64,000 nt of DNA from Monomorium pharaonis (taxonomy: Eukaryota > Arthropoda > Insecta > Hymenoptera > Formicidae), in the NCBI RefSeq assembly GCF_013373865.1, contig NC_050474.1:23979708-24043707 (forward strand), given 5' to 3'. The notes under the pieces were generated by a model. It was not told the DNA's origin, did no database searches, and was given only the letters and a program-made list of their open reading frames with translations. A program made the translations under genes and the position numbers. Every line of letters begins with the position of its first letter. Position 1 is the stretch's first letter. Shown piece by piece: positions 39,401 to 52,151 of this stretch.

Positions 39401-40722
39401 AAGACATGATGATAAGTGGAACGCGACATCCATTTTTATTCAAGTACAAAGTTGGATTTGATAATAACGGTCTTATCAAAGCAGCGAAAGTACATATGTA
39501 TAGTAATGCAGGTACCTCTCACGATTTATCAGTATCGGTAAGTAATAAAATATTTAATAAAATGAGAAACTTATATTAAAAATATTAAACTAAATTTTTA
39601 ATCTAATTAGAATAATTAAATTAAATAGATTATTTTTTAGCACATATTTTATAAATTAATTTTACACATGCGCAAAGAAATATGTGATTGATTTTACTTT
39701 GAATAAAATTTTCAGGTAATGGAACGCGCCATGTTTCACTTTGAAAATTCATATAAAATTCCAGTGTCGGAAGTACACGGATACATATGTAAAACAAATT
39801 TGCCATCAAATACAGCTTTCCGAGGCTTCGGTGGACCACAAGGAATGTTCGTAGCTGAAAATATTATTCGGCAAATCGCCGATTATCTAAATCTGGATGT
39901 TGTAAAGGTAATTTTTATCTTTTTTACTAAAGTATTAGAGAACTGTTGTGCAAGTAAAATAGTATGTATACAACATTAAACATTCCAGCAATATCGCAAC
40001 TTTGCAATGTTTCTACAACTTTGCTGGAATATTCTTTGTCATGTATGGAATATATAATTTATACATGCAGATAAAATTAATTTAATAAATTTAATAAAAA
40101 TATTTTTTTCGCAACAGTTGTCCGAATTAAATTTGTACAAGGAAGGCGATTTAACGCATTACAACCATCAACTAGTCAATTGTACTTTAAATCGCTGCTG
40201 GCACGAGTGTCTAGCGTCTTCCCGTTATAATAATAGAATAGTCGAGATTCAACGTTACAACAGGCAAGTAATTGTCTTTGGCATCTGCGTTGTAAATTAA
40301 ATTATTAACAATTAACAAAATAAATGATGAATTTTATAGAGACAACCGGTTTAAGAAAAAAGGACTCGCGATTGTACCTACAAAGTTTGGTATAGCGTTT
40401 ACCACATTGTTCTTGAATCAAGCAGGTGCATTGGTGCACATCTATACCGACGGTTCAGTGCTAATCAGTCATAGTGGCGTTGAGATGGGACAAGGTCTAC
40501 ACACAAAAATGATTCAAGTAGGAATATAATATTTATTTGTATTTGTTTTATGTAACATCTCCCGTTACAACATTGTCGAAATATTCTGTGCTGTGACAAA
40601 ATTTTGAAAATTACTTGCCCATCAAATTTCTTTATAATATTTATAGTTTTTTTCATAATTGCAAAAAAAAATGAAAAGAAAGGAATCTATAAATTGCAAA
40701 TTTATGTGGATCACAATTCCTC

Positions 40723-40774
<52 letters not shown>

Positions 40775-42907
40775 CTTATTGTGTGTGTGTAAAATCTTAT
40801 TAAACACACAAATACACACACACACACACACAGTATTAATAAAGCGTATTAATAAACAGCATAAATTGTACAAATTAAATTTTTCCATCTATAAAATACT
40901 GTACATGATAGTATTATAAAATAGTTATACAGAGTTATAAAATAGAAAAAAAAAATTAGAGAAAAATGAAGATAAAACCAGCCTTTTATTCTGATTAAAG
41001 CTAATTATCATAACTGTAAATTGTTAAATTGCAGTTAAATCGCATCTATAGCGATTGAAATTAAGTTAAACTCATTATATTGTGCTACAGGTTGCTAGCA
41101 GAATGTTAAAGATAAATCCATCCAAGATACATATCGTTGAAACAGCTACCGATAAAGTCCCCAATACATCTGCTACCGCGGCGAGTTGTGGATCTGATCT
41201 CAATGGCATGGCTGTTATGGTATGTGATCATATTTTATCATGTGTAAATGGAGAAACAAGAGGAGAATTAAATAATATACAAATGAGTTTGCAGAATGCA
41301 TGTGAGGAAATCATGAAACGATTACAACCGATAATTAACAATAATCCGAAAAGTACTTGGGAGGAGTGGATAAAAACGGCATATTGTCAAAGGATAAGTT
41401 TATCTGCCACTGGTTTTTACCAAACACCCAACATTGGATATTCCTTCGAAACTAATACAGGAAATCCTTTTAATTATTTCACATATGGCGTAGCTTGTAC
41501 AGAGGTGGAGATTGACTGTCTTACCGGTGATCATGAGGTATGCTTAATATAATTATAGGATGCGCACTCTTTAAAAATAAAAGATTTTTAAGAAATTTTA
41601 TCGGTTCTTTGAGAAATTTTACTTATTCCGAAACTTTTATTTTTGTAATACGATTTACGTTAGGAATGTAAATGACACGTAATATAATAACTTTATAGAT
41701 TTCATACATATCATAGAAAAAAGCATACGTCTAATATATTAATGTATAGTATAATTCTTCATCGGTTCTTCTATGTAGGTTTTACGAACAGATATTGTCA
41801 TGGATTTGGGAGAGAGTTTAAATCCAGCCATTGACATAGGACAAATCGAAGGTGCCTTCGTTCAAGGATATGGTTTATTCACGTTAGAGGAAATTATTTA
41901 TTCGCCAACAGGGACTTTATTCAGCAGAGGCCCCGGCACATACAAATTACCAGGTTTTACTGACATACCTCAGGAATTTAATGTTTCCTTATTAAAAGGA
42001 TCATCCAATCCAAGAGCAGTATACTCTTCGAAGGTATTTTTTATTCAAATATTCTACAGCACGAAATACCTATAAAACATATTAAAAACATTTCAATTTT
42101 CAATATTGTTGCAATATTTGTAATATTGCACACTATATTGAAATTTTCCTGTAGTGTCGCAACAATATTTTGTGCTGTAGAAAATAACTTTCTCGTATAA
42201 TTTCAAATTACTTTTTTGAAGAAAGACGCCAAGCGAGACGCTAAATATATGCCTGTTGTAAGAAAATAGTTCCACAAACAATATTATTTTAATTAAAATA
42301 ACAATTATAGTAGATATATTACAAGCGGAATTATTTTACAAAAGTCTTATCTTAGCATAAATTATAACGTTCAAGTTTGATTTTATTTCATATAGTGGAA
42401 TCATTTTCAAAAATAATTTAATGAAATGTTTTAATATGATGGTGATTCTGACGTTTCGATATATATTGGCATCCAATTTAATTTCAAAGAAACTGAACAG
42501 ATGGGCGATGGAGTTAAATAATATAAGGCAATATTATACTTACTATTTATTATTATAGTAAGATATAACATAATGTAACAGGCTGTTGGTGAGCCACCGC
42601 TATTTCTGGCATCGTCTACATTTTTTGCTATCAAGGAGGCAATTAAGGCTGCGCGTAAAGATATGAATATTCACGGTTATTTTAGACTCGATGCTCCTGC
42701 GACTGCCGCACGTATACGTAACGCCTGTGTAGATAATTTAATAATGAAGGTATTCAAATATCAAGTTTCTCATTAAATCTTTCAGTTTTATCCTTACATA
42801 TAGATATTTTTAGAGAAACTTTTACTTACCTTTTTTTTATTCGAGATATTTTTTGCTTGCAGGTTACAGAACCTGATTTGAAACAGCAATGGAATATAGT
42901 GCCATAG
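33492..42907 (+). CDS. XDH: Xanthine dehydrogenase
   Basis: Oxidises hypoxanthine to xanthine to urate, the last steps of purine breakdown; cytosolic molybdo-flavoenzyme. Exons: 33492-33632, 34193-34250, 34354-34450, 34757-34992, 35220-35467, 35644-35785, 35849-36016, 36242-36318, 36385-36591, 36675-36859, 37192-37305, 37382-37523, 37646-37942, 38255-38377, 38750-39105, 39363-39537, 39716-39907, 40118-40263, 40340-40517, 41091-41537, 41779-42033, 42582-42749, 42863-42907; all phases agree, 1398 residues. 2Fe-2S ligands: CAEGGCGACTV, then QCGFCTPG and NLCRCTGYRP. FAD domain: VIGNTEIG..VEIKFK and AVGGNIMTGSPISDLNP. Mo domain: GGGFGGKE, SNTAFRGFGGPQG, GVEMGQGLHTKM and VGEPPLFLASS, keeping the catalytic Glu and XDH-type Gly-Gly-Pro rather than the aldehyde-oxidase form. 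Ends QQWNIVP. Odd: about 37 extra N-terminal residues, a GC-AG intron after 40263, and a 63-nt intron at 35786-35848 with no in-frame stop. Confidence 0.97.
40725..40770. repeat. (AT)n microsatellite
   Basis: AT run in the intron between the XDH exons ending 40517 and starting 41091, followed by short GT and CA runs (40782-40830). Confidence 0.95.
42048..42185. repeat. Inverted repeat in XDH intron, ACAGCACA family
   Basis: Left end TTCTACAGCACGAAAT and right end ATTTTGTGCTGTAGAA are reverse complements, with internal ATTGTTGCAATATT. It begins immediately after the donor of the exon ending 42033. Confidence 0.65.
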
Positions 42908-43496
42908 TGAATAAAAACTCCTCGAGGTTATTACGCTTATAATTTTGATTGATTTTAGGATAAAAATATTAGGGATGCAAATAAAATATTATCCACACAC
43001 AATATTATCCACAATTTTGTTTAACGACAAATACGGTCAATTCCAATAGAATAATTGGTCGGTTAAGATAATCGGAGATGGTGAAATTGGCCCTTAGTAA
43101 GCCAATAAATCGTTTCGATTCTGTTTAAATTAAATCGCAATGACAGTTACTTTCGCAGAGGGAATCAATCAGCATTACAGAAAAGAGGCTTTATTACATG
43201 CTTTTTTAAAGATAGGATCCTTAGTACTACGTTTAGATATTGTTAATTATTAAATCTTGTTACATTTCCTTTGGAGTTTGTGTGATAAAAATTTAAATCT
43301 CTTAGTCTGTATCAACTTTTTAGAAAATACCACCGAATAACATAGAAATTTATAAACAAATTTAAAGTTTAATTATTTCATAAAATTAGACTTTACGTAG
43401 AAAAACAAGTAAAAAACAATTGCCAAAAACGCTACTTTTTAATATATTTTTAATTACTCTAAATATAATCATAATAATCTACATGTAAATTGTAAA
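42908..43496. other. 3' flanks of convergent XDH and TRAPPC4
   Basis: AT-rich 3' UTR and terminator space of two genes facing each other. AATAAAA directly after the XDH stop is a possible poly(A) signal. At about 43018-43095 there is a repeat (ACAAATACGGTCAATTCCAA and GAATAATTGG) shared with 53229-53275. Confidence 0.5.
43018..43095. repeat. Dispersed repeat shared with 53229-53275
   Basis: GACAAATACGGTCAATTCCA..AGAATAATTGGTCGGTTAA closely matches ACAAATACGATTGGTCAATT..GGAATAATCGGCCAGTTAA in the 53 kb element nest. It ends near GGCCCTTAG, like the ends of several fold-back elements there. Confidence 0.6.
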
Positions 43497-44380
43497 CTAA
43501 ACATTGCTTATTCCAGATTTTTCTACAGTTTCCAGCAACGTCTGTAAATTGGTTTCGAATAATTCGCATCGAATAGGCATCTCTAGCGCGTAAAATGGGT
43601 TCTTCAACGCGTAATCTGCGTACAAGTCGTACACTCGCTTTAATAAAATTTCCATGCCTGGTTGTGACGGCTCCGCCACAATCATAAACTTAACACCTGT
43701 CAATGTCTGAAAGCAATATAAACGAAACGTGTCTGCTTCAAGAATTTCAATCCCAGAACTTCGGGGTTCCGGACTTAGTTGGCTCGCTATTGCGAAAAGA
43801 GGGTAGAACATTGAAGCGAGAAATATTTTTTCATTCGTTGTCATTTTTGCTCGACTGAACTTCAACGTTATAGGAAAATTTTCCGGTTGTTCCAACATCT
43901 CCAAAACGTCTCTTCCATCCTCAAGTTCACGTCCCGTGATCGCAATTCCATTCACAGCTGTCAATATGTGTCCCACTGAAAAGTATTCATATTTTTTTTT
44001 TACAATGTCATTTGTACAGATAGATTTAGAAATGTGTTATAAAAATCTACAAATTAAAAGAAAGGTTTTTCTAAAATTTTTTCACTATCTAAATAATGGA
44101 TTAACTTTGTAAAGTTTAAAATTATTATTCCTTTCGTCTATATGTTCCATATAATTTTAATTTTACATACATGCATGTATATATTATTTTAATGGATATT
44201 CTTACCATGTATTCCATCTCTCTGTCCAAAAGCTACCACTATCTTCTTGTTTTCATAATTTAATTTAATATTGAGTGGAAAATTAAAAGATTTCTCAACC
44301 TCAATTTTTGGGACATTGTGATCATGGTTGAAGATCAAACCACCAGATTTGGATACAATGTAAACTCCGTATATTACCAT
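43497..44380 (-). CDS. TRAPPC4: Trafficking protein particle complex subunit 4 (synbindin)
   Basis: Core subunit of the TRAPP complexes that act as Rab1 (and Rab11) exchange factors and tether vesicles at the Golgi. Two exons, 44380-44206 and 43975-43497, joined in phase for 217 residues; the human protein has 219. The N-terminus MVIYGVYIVSKSGGLIF is the longin-like start of the family. A PDZ-like insert region follows (VGHILTAVNGI), then the conserved core EKIFLASMFYPLFAIASQLS and TGVKFMIVAEPSQPG, and a C-terminal LLKRVYDLYADYALKNPFY. The start is the first ATG, which opens the longin strand directly. It is head-to-head with SFT2D2, 1.1 kb apart, and convergent with XDH. No oddities. Confidence 0.96.
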
Positions 44381-44891
44381 TCTGCTATCTTACTCTTGTG
44401 TTTTTAATTCATTCCCAAAATATTTTGACACGTCACTTTTGTTTCTGTATTTGAAAAGTTTGCTTTATTGATTTTAGCTTACATTTTAATGAAAATGCAT
44501 TAATTGAATCTCTTTATAAAGAAAAAATAAATTGTGAGAGTAATTGTTACTAATTACAAAGATGAATATCTCTGATATTTCTGAATACAGCCAAGTATAT
44601 TTTAGGAGAGCTAAAAAACTGTAAATAATTATATGTTCAAAATTATCGATAAACACGATGTAAGATGTCTAAATTTCAGAAAATAAAGAGATAGGGTGTG
44701 TGTGTGTGTGTTTGTGTTTCAATAAATATGATATCACATGTTTGCAATGTCAAAAGAAAAGTTTTACTTTTAATTATTAAATATCACATTCTTATGTGAA
44801 AATATTAAATATATTATTTTATCGGAATCTGATGTGATGGCTTTCCTTTTTTTTTGAGAGGTTAAACTTAACGTGCCTTTAAGCGAGAAAA

Positions 44892-45015
44892 GGCCGAAGC
44901 ACAAAACATGGCGTGATGATTAAGACAGTCGTAGTGCGATGCGACAAGCTTGTGCGTTGTCTACGTCTACGACTACGACTGTCTTAATCGTTACGCCATG
45001 TTTTGTGCTTCGGCC
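44892..45015. mobile_element. Palindromic fold-back MITE
   Basis: The left arm GGCCGAAGCACAAAACATGG continues to TTAAGACAGTCGTAGT; the right arm reads ACTACGACTGTCTTAATCG to CCATGTTTTGTGCTTCGGCC. The arms are about 44 bp with few mismatches around a 35-bp loop. No coding content. Confidence 0.9.
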
Positions 45016-45035
45016 CAAACACACACATTCCGTAA

Positions 45036-45177
45036 GCTCGGATCTACAATAGGTGTAGTAAGCCTTATGCCATAAGAAATTGACCAATTATAATCGAATA
45101 TGAGAAGAATAAACGAATATAATTGGTTAACTTCTTAGGGCTTAAGGCTTACTACACCTATTGTAGATCCGGCCTAA
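45036..45177. mobile_element. Second palindromic fold-back MITE, adjacent
   Basis: Arms of about 53 bp: GGATCTACAATAGGTGTAGT..AAGCCTTA at left, TAAGGCTTACTACACC..TATTGTAGATCC at right, with about five mismatches. It lies 20 bp from the previous element and shares no arm sequence with it, so it is a different family. Confidence 0.9.
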
Positions 45178-45471
45178 TCAGACAGAATTCAGTAGCTTCG
45201 AGAATGTTGTATACTTGCACAAAGATGCGTAAGTAAATAAGGTAGCCGATGTGCTTTTATCTTAATTCAACGTGTTCAAATTTGCTAATAAACTTGATAT
45301 TCGTGAGTACATTTAAAATATGAGTGCGTAATGGAATTAAAAAAGAAGTAGTAAAGAAAGGCAGATTGTAGGTTGAGTTTGATAACCTAACCTCAACATA
45401 TCGAGTACATTAATGAATTTAACATTAAATTTCTACGAAGAAATTTATTTGCTTTCATTCCTGAATTAAAA

Positions 45472-47038
45472 ATGGATAAGTTAAGAAGAGCCCTGAATGG
45501 CAACGAACGGTGTGATGAGGAAAGCGGTATTATTACACAGGTAACTACGTTCAATGAGCTGCGTTATCGATTACACTGATCAATTATAAAATTAAGGTCG
45601 ATAAAAATTGAATTTTGTTTCCATTTTTATGACACACTTGTTAGTTATCAATATACAGTGCACTGGTTAACAATTTGGATACAAAAATTGAAAAAAGCAT
45701 GAATTTTATTGATATGATGTTTTAATACAATATATTGATTATTATTACATATATAATCTTATTTTATTTGTAATCTAAAATTATTACTTTAATATATGCT
45801 CACATGCAATTACCAATGGAAGGTTGATGCAGATTTCACGGTAAATTATCATGGAATTACAGATAATTATTAGTATTATTATTGTTATTATTAAGAATAT
45901 GCTGAGATACTTTTTATTTTAGATACTTGTAACAACTCTACTGTTATTTATAATTTTATATTATAATATAATATTGCCTATAATTTATCTGTTGTCTTAT
46001 GGAAGATTATTTAAAAAATTGTTTTTTTTTCCTGATCAACAGGTTATGGATCAAACAACGTTAAGTTGGTCTACTAGGATAAAAGGTTTTGCAATTTGTT
46101 TCATCGTAGGCATATTATGTTCATTCCTTGGATCTTTTGCCTTGTTCTTACAGAAAGGCCTTGCTGTATTTGCTGTGTTTTATACTTTAGGCAACATTAT
46201 TTCTTTAGCCAGGTAAAATGCAAGATGTAATTATCAATTAATATTTTGTAACTATTTATACAATAGGATTATTGTACTAGTTATTGAACAATTGCTAATA
46301 TAAATAACTATTTAAAAAAAATATTAAGATGATAGAACTCGAAAATAATAAATTGCAAAAATATTTTTAATTAAAAGATATTTTATATTCTATGTTAACA
46401 TAAGTATCAAAATGTGCTAAAACAAAATTTCGTAAATATTAACTTTTTTATTCTATCTTATAGCATAACCATTTTATATGTAGAATAAGTAAAAGAATTA
46501 TTTCTTGTATAAAAAAGATTTTATAATTTTATTTAAAAAATCTCGTATGTAATTTTGAATATTAAAAAAAAAATTGGTGTGTCTCTATTCTTCAGAAGAT
46601 ACGCAATGCTGTAATACTTTGAGATTTTTTTTAAAGTTACGATTTTCATTTTACATGAATATTGTATGCTAAATTTTATAAATATATAATGTAAAATATA
46701 CTATATTTTTCAACCTGTTTGTTTTAGTACGTGTTTCCTGATGGGTCCATTTAATCAATTTAAGAAGATGTTTGCATCGACAAGAATAATTGCAACTATA
46801 TTAGTATTTGTTTCTATTGGTTTAACATTGTTTGCAGCTTTACACGTAAGTACTTATGTTTTTGTTGCTAATATATTTTCTAAAGTATTTATAACATTTT
46901 TATTTTTAGTTGCACAATCCTGGCCTAGCTCTTTTATTTATAATTATTCAGTCGCTAGCTATGACATGGTATTCTCTATCATATATACCATATGCTCGCG
47001 ATGCTGTTAAAAAGACAGTGGAAGCTTGTATTACATGA
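45472..47038 (+). CDS. SFT2D2: Vesicle transport protein SFT2B
   Basis: Four-helix membrane protein of the SFT2 family, linked in yeast to fusion of endosome-derived vesicles with the Golgi. Exons: 45472-45540, 46043-46212, 46728-46845, 46910-47038; phases agree, 161 residues, the normal family length. The N-terminus MDKLRRALNG and LSWSTRIKGFAICF match SFT2D2 rather than SFT2D1. Four hydrophobic segments follow: ICFIVGILCSFLGSFALF, VFAVFYTLGNIISL, IIATILVFVSIGLTLFAALH and LALLFIIIQSLAM. Conserved loops FLMGPFNQFKKMF and WYSLSYIPYARDAVKK are present. First ATG used; it begins the conserved MDKL. Convergent with importin alpha. Confidence 0.96.
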
Positions 47039-48157
47039 AGAAAGTATATTTCAATATAAAATTTTTCACTTAATTTTTTTTTCACCAAATTTCTTTTACT
47101 AATGTATCGTTTAAATCTTTGGATTTTTTAATACTCGAGTCGTTTTGTAATACTTAACATTGATTATACTCTATGTCTATAAATGATAAACATTAATACA
47201 GTCTAAGAATATAAATAAATTATAATATAAAATGATGTAATATTAATTTGTGCTGTATATAATAAGTAATATATTTACTTTCGTGTAATATAGCTAATAG
47301 TTTATGTACAAATATCTTTACTAGATGCAAGTTATCTATACAATAGAACAACAGATGTATTCCAGCATTTATTCAATATTTTTGATATAAACTTCTTGTA
47401 TACATATATTATACCTGTAATTATATATTGTATTATATCATTGAATATTCTTTTACAAACGCAAATTTGAAATTTAATAAATGATGTTTTAAATATAATT
47501 TTTTTTTCTTAACAAGTCACAAATTAAAAAACTAAAAAACAAGTCACAAAAATATATATAAAGATGGGAATAAAAAAATATTTAATGCAAATATTAATAG
47601 AATAGTTTTAAATAATAGGCAGAAATAATAAGAAATGATTGAATAATAAAAATACATAAAATTTCAGAAGAGAACTTAATACAATAATTTTTCTCTTTTA
47701 AAGACTAAAACATGATTAAGCCGCATTGTTTTCTTCCTTTCTATTAAAGTAGTACAAAAGAAGCTATATGACTATTCTTATTACAAAATAAATCCTAATG
47801 TTTATAGAGTATACATCAAATAATATCAAAGTTTCTATTTCTAAAAGTAACATAACAATAAGAGATTTCACACATGTAGAAACGTCTAAAAGATATGAGA
47901 ATCAATTATCAAAAGAAAATAATAAATTTTATTCTTACGCATAAAAAAATAAGATTAATGTTTACAATTGAATAATAGTATCGGTAACTCTTTTTTTCCC
48001 TGTTTGTTACAAATTTCGTTGAAACTCGATTGGTCGATTTAAAACATTTTAATTTTTATTACATTGCAACCACTATAACAAATTGATAATCGAATCTCAT
48101 ATTGATAAATTTTTTATATACTACTTCAATTCAAGTACAAAGATGCATTCAGATGTA
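47039..48157. other. 3' flanks of convergent SFT2D2 and importin alpha
   Basis: AT-rich, no coding frame recognised. Short runs of AATAAA occur on both strands and can serve as poly(A) signals (for SFT2D2 at about 47211-47216). Confidence 0.5.
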
Positions 48158-51100
48158 TTAGAAATTAAATTTATTTATCGACGAATCCTCTGTCATGTTA
48201 AATTCAATCTGTCCATCATTGTTCTCCTTAACTTCACAAGCAAGAGCCTCTTCTTCGTCCTAAAAACATTTTTTTTTTGTTGGGTAGAGAATCGGATAGT
48301 TATTATTAAATTAAAAACATGATTAATTTAATTAAGAGGATTAAGTTGATAAATTAATACGTTTAATTTGACATAGAAAATTATATCATATTTTATCTTT
48401 TTTTCTAAATAAAATGTACGACTGTCTACAAGAAAAACGTTTTTCTATATACGTGGATTATCTTTGATCTAACATAAAATAAATGTACAAACCCTTTGAG
48501 AGAAAAAGGTGTCGATTATAGCCATAGATCTTTGATAAACTTGCTCATTTTCATGATGTTGAAGAGCTTCTATTTTATCTAATCCTCCAACTTCTTCAAT
48601 CATAATGGCAAGTCTTTCCACTTGTCCCACTTTCTCCGCAGCATGCAAGATATTAGTTAAACCATCTAAGACAACAAGAATAACATTCCAATCCTTCGAT
48701 TCTAATAAATTACAAAAAGGTGGCAATACACCCGCTCCCACTAATTGAGTTAAGTGTTGAACTGTTCCCCCTGTTGTTAAATTAGTTACAGCCCATGCGG
48801 CTTCTTTTTGTGCCTTGTAGTCTCCCTAAAAAATACGGATATATTTATCTAGAAAATTTTTTATCGGAAAATTTAAAACAAATTTTTAGTTTGTGTTTTC
48901 AAATGCGCCTAAACATACTTACAAACTGCAATACATGTATCAGTGGTGGTAACAAATCGGCATTTATCACACTTTGAATTTGGTCCGGGCTACCAGCTGT
49001 AATATTACTGATCGCCCAAGCAGCTTCCTTCACAACATTAGCGCGAGGATATCGCAATAAGGCACCGAGATGCGATAATCCTCCCGCGAAAATTACAGCA
49101 TCCGTTTGAGCATCGTCACCCGTTACTATGTTTCCAACCGCACGTAATGCTGGAGTAAGAATAGCTCCTTCCTGCGACGCCAGCAATTCTACAAGTTTCG
49201 GTATAATGCCAGTTTCCAATACCGCTTGTATTTTTTCATTGGCTCCATCGGTAAGATAAGAGAGCGCCCAGCAAGTATCGGCTGGAACAAACAGTAATCT
49301 AAGTCTTGGATTCAGAATAAATTACTTAATATATAAAATGACCGCGAAAACATTAATATCTTACCAAGTACGTCTCGATCTGTATAACTCAGCAGACAAT
49401 TAAATACTGGTAACAGAGGTCTAATCGATTCAAAGACTGGAGGAGGATTCTTATTTCGACACAAATTAGACAAAGTCCATACGATGTTGCGTGTGAATGT
49501 TATCTGCATATTTCATTAGCATGAGAATATATCAAAGTATTGTTTATTGGTGAGAGAGAGGAGGGAGTTTTAAAATTTTCTTTGACACAAAGACTAAGTT
49601 ATTTTTATTTTTATACTAACAGCGTTTACAATTATCATTGATTATTCAACTTTAAGTACTTAAAAAGACGATAATCTCGTAGCAAATGTACAGTTGTATT
49701 AAAACTCATTTATTTTCATTTTCTATAGTATTTACTTTCGTTTTCTACAGATGGTACAACAAAAGCGTAAGCGCTTTTGGTTAAAATAAATGTAAATATT
49801 ACTAATTCAGATAGTAACGAATAAAGAACACAAGATAAATTGATGAGAAAAATTATAATTTCAAACTGTTATCAAATTAAATATCCTAAAGAATATTATA
49901 AGAAATATTGTAAAACAGTAATTTATTAAAAATAAATAACTCTTTAATATACAGTTAATTAATTCTGCATTTTCCTATGTAACTTTATTTCTTTAGGAAT
50001 ACTTCTTATAATAATTATTACTTTCTATTCGCATAATAAAAACAGAATCATGTAATAACTCCATAGTTTGTTAAGACTAGTTTTTATATTTATATATTTT
50101 TGATACATCACCTGTATACTTTTTTAATTCTTATTTTCTAAATTATTTATAATTTATAATTAACTAAATAAAGTGCTTTAAAAATAAAAATATTTAAATG
50201 TTTTAATTTATTATCAATATGTTCCAATGCTTTCTCACTTTTTTTACAATAAAAATAAAAATATATTTCAAAATTTATTGCCAATATCAATAGTTACACA
50301 AAATTAATTCATTGCTAATATCAACTATTGCCACACTAATTGCTGTTAGATTTACAAATAGCATTTGTACGTTATACTCTAGATAGTTTAGATGAACAGA
50401 TAAAAAAAATGTTTATAAACGTTCAGTAAAAACGACAAAAACAAAAATGAACAAAGATGAAAGCAGCCAAAAATGTTGATAAATACACACCATATATTAC
50501 TTACCGGAGTGTCAGGTTTGATTAAATCGATCAAAAGAGGTAGAGCATCATGCCCGAGAACAAGATCGCGCGCATATGGCCCATCTCCAGCTATATTCCC
50601 TAAGGCCCACACTGCTTGTTCCGCAGCAATAGGCGACGCAGACTTAAGTAATTTCACTAATTTCGGTATTGCTCCGTGTTTCACAACATTCTGTGTTTGA
50701 ACGGATGTACCTGAAGCTATGTTAGTTAATACCCATGCCACTTCAAATTGCAAGGAGACACTAAATAGAAATAAATTACATCTTATTCATGGATATAGAT
50801 AAAGAAAAAGTTAAAAGTTTTTTCTCCATTTTCAAATACGTACTTGTGATCGCTATCCAAGAGTTTAACACAGAGCGGTACTATGCCACCTTCTATCATA
50901 TCATTTATAGGTGGATCTTTTTCTCGGCTCAATAGTTTCCTGCAAGTTTGTATTGCCGCCAATTGTAATGTTTCGTCTGACGAATTTATATGGTTTACGA
51001 TTTCATCTATAGAAAGAACAGAAATGGATGAAACTATAGCTTCTTCTGATAAATTTGGCAGTTCTTGCTTGGTGCTAAGATTACGTCGTTTCGACAATTG

Positions 51101-51453
51101 GTCATCCTTTTTGGCTTTACGTAGCTCCACTGATAATGCGTTCCTTCTCATTCGTGCTTCCTAATACGTGCGCAGTCATAAAATATATAAAACGTTTCAT
51201 ATATATATAGCGATCTATCAAATTTGAATTGAAATATCTCAATAAAAATTATACACAAGGTTAATACAGAAGAGCGTAAGATGTTTAAAAAGTTATGTAA
51301 AATCTTAAATAGCATTAAAATAAAATTATTAATTGTTGAAAATTTTCAATGTTGTGTAAATTGAAGAACAATTTGATTGACACTTGCTTCGGGTTTATTA
51401 TTGAATTTAAAATTTGATATGCGTCCATGACCGTGATCCTCTCGAGAAGGCAT
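48158..51453 (-). CDS. Importin subunit alpha (KPNA2-like)
   Basis: Adaptor that binds classical nuclear localisation signals and importin beta. Exons in coding order: 51453-51382, 51160-50844, 50760-50505, 49503-49365, 49281-48923, 48825-48493, 48259-48158; phases agree, 525 residues. The N-terminal importin-beta-binding segment has RISNFKFNNK, then MRRNALSVELRKAKKDDQ and LSKRRN. Armadillo repeats follow with the NLS-pocket Trp/Asn pairs: VAWVLTNIASGTS, AVWALGNIAGDGP, IVWTLSNLCRNKNPPP, TCWALSYLTDG, AAWAISNITAG, AAWAVTNLTTGG. The C-terminus has IEEVGGLDKIEALQ and a final KFNF. The AEKVGQ-type last repeat and the ending are closest to the KPNA2/Pendulin clade. Odd: the exon 1 donor (GTCAAT) is weak, so that junction is tentative; the exon 2 frame is secure. 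Confidence 0.95.
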
Positions 51454-52150
51454 TGTCTTAATGTTATTCTCCAAACAGTTATATATATCGTATTCTCGTT
51501 TATTTCGATGTATCATAGATTCCTTCGCACAAGTGCTGAAAAGATCAAATTAGAATAAAAAGATGAAGCTTCAAATTAGAAATGCACTAATGATAATAAT
51601 CATCTGGGATAAAAGATTAGAACAAAGTATATCAGAGATAAGTATCTCTATAATTAAGTATCTCTTAAAAATTCGTATTTACTTATTTGAAGAAAATTTG
51701 AATAATGTTATGATACGATTAACGTATGAAAACGTCATTGCGTTAAATGAGACTTTGTTTTCAAGTTTATTTTCGAAAGTTTCAGAAGTCACGCGTAAAT
51801 AAACATGCACACATACACATTATGTATGATGTATAATATGTACACACATACATTTTAGATGTTTATAGATTTTTTTATTAACAAATAAATGCATGTAATT
51901 AAAACTCTATATCCAATCTGTATAAATAAGTTGGTTCAAAGAATATAGTTATTAATTAAGCAGGTGGAACAATAACAATTACCTGTTGAAACGATGGATT
52001 TCCCCCTTGTATAAAACCGGTACGTATATGAAGACGAAAAGAAACACGAGAGCAGTTACTCCAATCTTTCGTGATATTATCAATTCCTGTATGCATGTAC
52101 ACTACCTCCACCAACGTCACTTTGGAACTATGGCGAGTATTCATTGAATC
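51454..52150. promoter_or_regulatory. Upstream region of importin alpha
   Basis: AT-rich with no recognised gene. A plus-strand frame at 51563-51802 has no coding signal and overlaps the likely 5' UTR/promoter. The region ends where the palindrome nest begins. Confidence 0.4.
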
Positions 52151-52151
52151 A

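Larger units (their letters stand above)
44381..45471. promoter_or_regulatory. Shared upstream region of TRAPPC4 and SFT2D2
   Basis: Divergent promoter space carrying two adjacent palindromic elements (44892-45015 and 45036-45177) and, at about 45385-45396, AACCTAACC, the complement of TTAGG-type sequence, about 75 bp before the SFT2D2 ATG. A short GT run is at 44697-44711. Confidence 0.45.
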
